Origin: Alphaproteobacteria bacterium
GTDB lineage: Bacteria > Pseudomonadota > Alphaproteobacteria > Micropepsales > Micropepsaceae
Length of the DNA: 64,000 nucleotides
NCBI GenBank assembly: GCA_018971835.1
Contig: JAGWZW010000004.1
Coordinates: forward strand, 1-64,000
Direction of reading: 5' to 3'
The translations under genes were made by a program, and so were the position numbers. Below are positions 59,751-64,000 of the stretch, in pieces (position 1 is the first letter of the stretch; each line of letters starts with the position of its first letter). Under the pieces are notes generated by a model. It worked only from the letters and a program-made list of their open reading frames with translations. It made no database searches and was not told where the DNA came from.

Positions 59751-62561
59751 CTAGCGGTTCTCCGCCGCCAGACTCAAATCCTTGCCGGAGCGTTCGGCGG
59801 GATAGGGCCGGCCCGGTGCCAGCGCCTGCCACAGCAGCCGGTTGAAGGCCGGGGTGTCGATCTTGTCCTCGCCCGTCCAGTCGTAGCCGCGGGTCTTGGC
59901 CGCCCACCACGCCGCATCCGGCCCCTGCTCTAGCCCGGCATGGCCGGCGCCGGGCGCTGCCGGCGGCAGGGGCAGCCTGGTGTCGCGCAGCAGCGGCGAG
60001 GGCGTGGCCGCGTAGGTCCAGTTCTTCTGCGACAGGTCGAACACCGCGCTCATCGGCCGCTGATGGGCGTCGTAAATGCTCATGGGCTTGATGCCGAGGA
60101 TGTCCTCGATGGTGCGCAGCATGTTGACCGTGCTGTAGCGCGCCGAGATCACCTTGCCCTGCTTTACGTAAGGCCCGATGACGAAGGCCGTGCTGCGATG
60201 GGCATCGACGTGATCGGGCCCGTCCTGCGCATCGTCCTCGATGATGAAGATGAGGGTGGAATCGGCGTAAGGCGAATGCGCCACCGCCTGCACCAGTTCG
60301 CCGACGGCGTAATCATTGTCCGCCACCTGGCGCGAGGGCGTGTTGACGCCGTCGACGGCGTCCTTGAAGCCGCCCATATGGTCTTCCATCAGGCGCACCA
60401 GCGAGAGTGCGGGCATGTCGTGGTGCTGCACCTGAAGCTCGAACTCGCGCTGCCATTCGCGCTCGCGCCAGAAATCGGGGAAACGCACGTCGAAGCCGCG
60501 GAAATAGGGATCGGTGCGGGCATCGAGCGAGGCTTCGCTGGGAAAGGCCACGCGCGCCTTGCTGGCGAAAGGATCGCGATCCAGCGGCACCGGATCGGGC
60601 GCCTTCGCGTCGAAGCGCGTCAGGTCGAGATGAAAGCCGTAATTGCGCACGGACAGATGCGCGCGGATCGCCGCGTCCCACAGATGGCCCTGGCCCTTCT
60701 GGCCTTCGTTGCCGTCCGGTGCGCCGACATCGGCGGTGCCCGGCAGCAGATCGGGATCGTTGGGCGTCACCGGGTTGGCCTTCAACCGCTCCGCCAGCGA
60801 GGCGATGCCGACATTGACGTTACGGTTCTGGCCCTCGACGTCGTACGACTGGCCGCGATCGGCATATTGCATCGGGATCTGCTTGGCGCCGACATCGGTT
60901 TCGCGGGCGTCGGTGCTCCAGGGCCAGCCTTCGCCGGAGACTTCGCCCGAATCCATGAAATTGTCGAGATCGACGAACTGGCGCGCCAGCGCATGCTCGT
61001 TGGGCGTGACCTTTTCGCCGAACAGCGTCAGCGACGGATCGGAATTGCCGCGACCCAGATCGCCCAGCACCTGATCGTAGGTGCGGTTCTCTTTCACGAT
61101 ATAGATGACATGCTTGATGCGCTTCCTGAGTTCCGCCATCAGCTTGGCATCCTCGGGGAAGACCCGCGAAGCGAGCCCGTCGTTCGCCGCCACCGTGTCG
61201 GTGAGCTGGACGAGGTCGTGCGACTTGGGCACCGGCAGGGTCAGGAAGCCGGCATGGGAAAGCTGCAGGATGTAGTGCCCGCCCGCATTGCAGGCGAAGG
61301 CCTTCATCGGCTCGTAGTTGTTGTGCGCGCAGCCCTTGGGATTGGGGCCCGGGTCGCTGCGGCCGTTGACGACATAGAGCATGCCGTTCGCCGCGCTGAC
61401 CGAATTGGGATACCAGCCGGTGGGCACCAGGCCCGCAACATGCAGCGCGCCCTTGCCTTCGAGCGGAATGACGGCCAGCGCATTGGTGCCGCCGTCGGTG
61501 ACGTACAGCGTCTTGCCGTCGGGCGAAAGGGCGAGGCTGTTGGGGTCGGCGCCGCCGAAATGCGATTTGCCGGCGATCAGACCGGGCGGAGCTTCGGCGT
61601 CGATGGTGGCGAGCACGCGGTTCGACTTCGTATCGATGACGCTGACGATATCGGCGTTGTCGCTCGTCACGTAGAGCCGCGTACCGGCCTTGTTCAGCAG
61701 CATGCGGTTGGGCACGCCCTTGACGGCGATGCGTTTCACCACGCGCGGGCTGTGTGCGAAATCCACCACGTCGATCTCGCGCTCGCGCTGGCTGGAGACG
61801 TAGGCGGTGCGGTCCTTGATCTGCACCCAGAGCGGATATTCGCCGCCCGGCACACCGTGCTCTTTCGGGTTCTCCTTGCCGGGGCGAAGGTCGAGTTCGC
61901 CCACCACCTTGCGCGCGACCGGATCGACGAGCGTGACGGCATCGTTGTAGCGGTCGGCCACCACGATCAATTTGCCGTCCGCCGTCACGTCGAGCCCGGC
62001 GGCGCTCGGCTTCACGTCGATGCCGTTGCCGTCTTTGTGGCCGAGCTTGATGGCCGCGCCGTCCTCGGCCCAGGTATCGCCCGTCTTGGCGAAGATATGC
62101 ACGTCGTCGTCCACGCCGCCGGAGACGTAAAAATGCGTGCCGTCCGGCGCGAACACGAGGCCCATGTCGGAATTGGGCACGCCCAGAACCTGCAGCTTCT
62201 TCGGCGTGCGCTGGCTGATGTCGTAGACGAAGATGTATTCGTTGCTGTGGGCCGGCACCATCGGATGCTTGCCGGTGGGATCGGCCAAGAGGTTGAAGCC
62301 CGAGGTCAGGATCAACAGCGTCTTGCCGTCGGGGCTCACCGCCGTCGTCACCGCCATGTTGACGCGGAAATCGGGAAAGTCCGGCAGTTCGGGATTGAGT
62401 TCCTGAAACAGCGCGCCGGTGGCGGCCTCCGGCGTCAGGCCCTGGCCGGTGGGCAGCCATTGGCGGGGCGCGTCGTCGCTGTCCGCCAGGCCGGCAGAGG
62501 TGGCGAGTGCCATCATACCGAGCGCCAGCACGCCCAACCGAAAAACCTTACGCGCGGTCAT
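59751..62561 (-). CDS. YncE-like beta-propeller fused to a phosphoesterase domain
   Basis: 936 residues with a signal peptide (KVFRLGVLALGMMALATSAG). Residues to about 430 form a YncE-type propeller (repeats such as GTRLYVTSDNADIVSVID and GKTLYVTDGGTNALAVIPL). The second half is an acid-phosphatase/phospholipase-C-like domain: IYIVKENRTYDQVLGDLG, NFMDSGEVSGEGWPW, FIIEDDAQDGPDHVDAHRST. GAGGGG precedes ATG 62561. Periplasmic; probably hydrolyses a phosphoester. The substrate and propeller role are unknown. Confidence 0.88.
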   Translation of the reverse strand: MTARKVFRLGVLALGMMALATSAGLADSDDAPRQWLPTGQGLTPEAATGALFQELNPELPDFPDFRVNMAVTTAVSPDGKTLLILTSGFNLLADPTGKHPMVPAHSNEYIFVYDISQRTPKKLQVLGVPNSDMGLVFAPDGTHFYVSGGVDDDVHIFAKTGDTWAEDGAAIKLGHKDGNGIDVKPSAAGLDVTADGKLIVVADRYNDAVTLVDPVARKVVGELDLRPGKENPKEHGVPGGEYPLWVQIKDRTAYVSSQREREIDVVDFAHSPRVVKRIAVKGVPNRMLLNKAGTRLYVTSDNADIVSVIDTKSNRVLATIDAEAPPGLIAGKSHFGGADPNSLALSPDGKTLYVTDGGTNALAVIPLEGKGALHVAGLVPTGWYPNSVSAANGMLYVVNGRSDPGPNPKGCAHNNYEPMKAFACNAGGHYILQLSHAGFLTLPVPKSHDLVQLTDTVAANDGLASRVFPEDAKLMAELRKRIKHVIYIVKENRTYDQVLGDLGRGNSDPSLTLFGEKVTPNEHALARQFVDLDNFMDSGEVSGEGWPWSTDARETDVGAKQIPMQYADRGQSYDVEGQNRNVNVGIASLAERLKANPVTPNDPDLLPGTADVGAPDGNEGQKGQGHLWDAAIRAHLSVRNYGFHLDLTRFDAKAPDPVPLDRDPFASKARVAFPSEASLDARTDPYFRGFDVRFPDFWREREWQREFELQVQHHDMPALSLVRLMEDHMGGFKDAVDGVNTPSRQVADNDYAVGELVQAVAHSPYADSTLIFIIEDDAQDGPDHVDAHRSTAFVIGPYVKQGKVISARYSTVNMLRTIEDILGIKPMSIYDAHQRPMSAVFDLSQKNWTYAATPSPLLRDTRLPLPPAAPGAGHAGLEQGPDAAWWAAKTRGYDWTGEDKIDTPAFNRLLWQALAPGRPYPAERSGKDLSLAAENR

Positions 62562-62656
62562 CTGCCATCCCCTCATGAGCGTGTCCCGCCTTAGCCCAAC
62601 TCTATGGCAGATGCGCGACGGCGGCGAGAGCGCGCCGCTTCACAAATCGCTCATGT

Positions 62657-63571
62657 TCACCTCACAAGCCGCGCCGGCACGGGGGCAAGGCAGACGTCGA
62701 GCACCTTCGGCGGCTGGCGCACATAGAAACCCGGCGCCGGATCGATGCGCGCTTTCATCCAGGCGGCGAAGGCCGGCGTGCCGGTGCGCATGACCTGATA
62801 ATGCGGACGGTCTTTCGCCGGCAGGTCGGCGGCCAGGCGCACGCGCAGGATCGGATCGCGCCGCTTCACATCCTCAATCACGCCGTTGTCCACCTTGGGG
62901 TCGCCGCGATGGAGCTTCTGCACATAGCGCATGCCGGCGATGACGCGGCCGAAGGCGGTCAGGTTGCGGTCGAGCCTGCGCGGCGCCTCGCCGATCACGA
63001 TGTAGAATTCGGTGCTGGCGGTATCCGGCGCATTGTCGCGCGCGAAGGCGAAGGTGCCGGGGCAATGGATGAGCCATTCCCGGCCTTCCTTCGGATCGCG
63101 GCCCACCGCAAAACCTTCCACATAGCCCACCTCGGGCGCGAACAGGTCCGGCGTGCCGCTGGACGTGAAGCTCTCGGGGATGTCTGCGATGGGCCGGTCG
63201 AACTCGGCCTGGAGCGGCGGCCATTGGCCGAGCGCCTTGGCCCGCTGGGGGTGATATTTCGCGGCATCGGCGTCCTCGCCGATCCCGCCCTGGGCCACGA
63301 AACCGTCGATCACGCGGTAGAAGGACAGTCCGTCATAGAAATGGGCGCGCGCCAGCGCCCGCAGCCGGGCCACATGACGAGGCGCGAAGTCCGGCGCCAG
63401 TTCCACGGCGACGCGGCCGTAACGCGTATCGATCAAAAGCAGGTTGGCCGGATCGACCTGGCGCCAGTTGGCGGCATCGTCCGCCGAATTTGTTGACGCT
63501 GCGGCAACATGAAAGAGAGGCACAGCCAGCAACGCCGCAACTATCCATGTCGTCAGAGCAAGCCGCTTCAT
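62657..63571 (-). CDS. Secreted cyclophilin-type peptidyl-prolyl isomerase
   Basis: 304 residues with a signal peptide (RLALTTWIVAALLAVPLFHV). Cyclophilin core: FYRVIDGFVAQGG, FAFARDNAPDTASTEFYIVI and NLTAFGRVIAGMRYV. A large insertion (about 110-190) and a C-terminal extension make it longer than PpiA. GGGAGGG precedes ATG 63571. Likely a periplasmic folding helper. Confidence 0.9.
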   Translation of the reverse strand: MKRLALTTWIVAALLAVPLFHVAAASTNSADDAANWRQVDPANLLLIDTRYGRVAVELAPDFAPRHVARLRALARAHFYDGLSFYRVIDGFVAQGGIGEDADAAKYHPQRAKALGQWPPLQAEFDRPIADIPESFTSSGTPDLFAPEVGYVEGFAVGRDPKEGREWLIHCPGTFAFARDNAPDTASTEFYIVIGEAPRRLDRNLTAFGRVIAGMRYVQKLHRGDPKVDNGVIEDVKRRDPILRVRLAADLPAKDRPHYQVMRTGTPAFAAWMKARIDPAPGFYVRQPPKVLDVCLAPVPARLVR

Positions 63572-63661
63572 CGAACCCTCCCCAAAATTCGCCACTGTTG
63601 CGCACTAGCACTTCCGCAGCTTCCCGGCGCTGATTAGAACGTTTGAACGCTCCAGACCAAC

Positions 63662-64000
63662 ATGACCACAGCTTCGCCCGCCCCCGCGTCCACCTCAAGA
63701 TCGCAAGCCGCGCTGACCACGCTGCTGGCGGTGATGTTCATCAACCTGTTGGGTTTCGGGATCGTCATCCCGCTCTTGCCATTCTACGGCAAGTCGTTCA
63801 ACGCGCCCGCCTGGCAGATCGCGCTGGTATTCTCGGCCTATGCCGTTGGCGCCTTCTTCGGCGAGCCGTTCTGGGGCCGGCTGTCGGACCGCATCGGCCG
63901 CAAGCCCATCCTGATTTCCACCGTCTCGGGCAATTGCCTGTGCTACATCGCGATGGCGCTGGCGCCCAACGTGTACGTCGCGTTTCTGGTGCGCATGCTG
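63662..64000 (+). CDS. MFS transporter, TetA-like, N-terminal part
   Basis: The frame opens with MTTASPAPASTSRSQAAL and continues to the window edge (113 residues). Helix 1 (LLAVMFINLLGFGIVIPLLP) and the loop motif GRLSDRIGRKPIL are characteristic of the TetA/DHA1 drug:H+ antiporter group. The remainder lies beyond the window. Divergent from the cyclophilin gene. Confidence 0.9.
   Translation, partial: MTTASPAPASTSRSQAALTTLLAVMFINLLGFGIVIPLLPFYGKSFNAPAWQIALVFSAYAVGAFFGEPFWGRLSDRIGRKPILISTVSGNCLCYIAMALAPNVYVAFLVRML

Noticed and set aside
59940-62594. An 884-residue open frame on the plus strand
   Set aside because: It is antisense to the propeller-phosphoesterase gene, is rich in Arg, Gly and His as expected from reversed GC-rich codons, and has no recognisable domain.
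1-64000. CRISPR arrays, rRNA genes or a prophage
   Set aside because: No regularly spaced repeats, no rRNA sequence and no phage structural genes were seen on reading both strands.

Overview
The window is GC-rich bacterial DNA that looks alphaproteobacterial. It carries close relatives of CpdR and of the histidine phosphotransferase ChpT (both parts of the CckA/CtrA cell-cycle phosphorelay), a DUF1134/EipA-type envelope protein, a TonB-ExbB-ExbD-ExbD-TPR energy cluster and several TonB-dependent receptors. The exact genus cannot be fixed from the sequence alone; a heterotrophic, Caulobacter-like or Rhizomicrobium-like organism is my inference.

Positions 1 to 23.5 kb are a dense catabolic block. 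After the tail of an HlyD-type exporter adaptor comes a TonB-dependent receptor facing a LysR regulator. Next is a seven-gene minus-strand operon (DUF1185 amino-acid-synthesis-like protein, alpha/beta hydrolase, class III aminotransferase, TPP enzyme, MFS transporter, SDR, cytochrome b561). Then come a plus-strand pair of an amino-alcohol kinase-like protein and a phospholyase-like PLP enzyme, an Arg-less RidA protein, and a trimethylamine-dehydrogenase-like iron-sulfur flavoprotein. A second minus-strand operon follows (aldehyde dehydrogenase, BNR beta-propeller, VOC protein, 2-keto-4-pentenoate-hydratase-like protein, SDR, carboxymuconolactone-decarboxylase-like protein), with a divergent flavin reductase. 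Together these suggest uptake and breakdown of a nitrogen-containing compound through amine oxidation or transamination, deamination and a meta-cleavage-like lower pathway. The substrate is unknown.

Positions 23.9 to 26.4 kb hold ilvD and a scar where the end of an IS66-family element interrupts a tetR gene. From 26.4 to 36.4 kb there is a coherent locus: a siderophore-type TonB receptor, a PepSY-membrane/ferredoxin-reductase fusion, a 2-hydroxycarboxylate transporter and a cytochrome b561. They lie divergent from a DctB/DctD-type sensor kinase and sigma-54 activator. A -24/-12 promoter in front of the receptor, and two tandem dyads about three helical turns apart, indicate that the two-component system drives the transport operon. 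I propose a carboxylate-responsive, possibly ferric-carboxylate, uptake system.

The rest is mostly housekeeping: tRNA-Val(GAC), cpdR with an N-formylglutamate amidohydrolase, a candidate small RNA near 38.2 kb, an LpxH-like phosphatase with a glycosyltransferase, a GtrC/GtrB/GtrA-like glycosylation trio, modBC without modA, an unrecognised secreted cysteine-hydrolase-like protein, the TonB cluster, a cobalamin riboswitch with btuB, cheR-cheY-chpT, cysQ, an EipA homologue, secF, a YncE-propeller/phosphoesterase, a secreted cyclophilin, and the start of a TetA-like MFS exporter cut by the window end.
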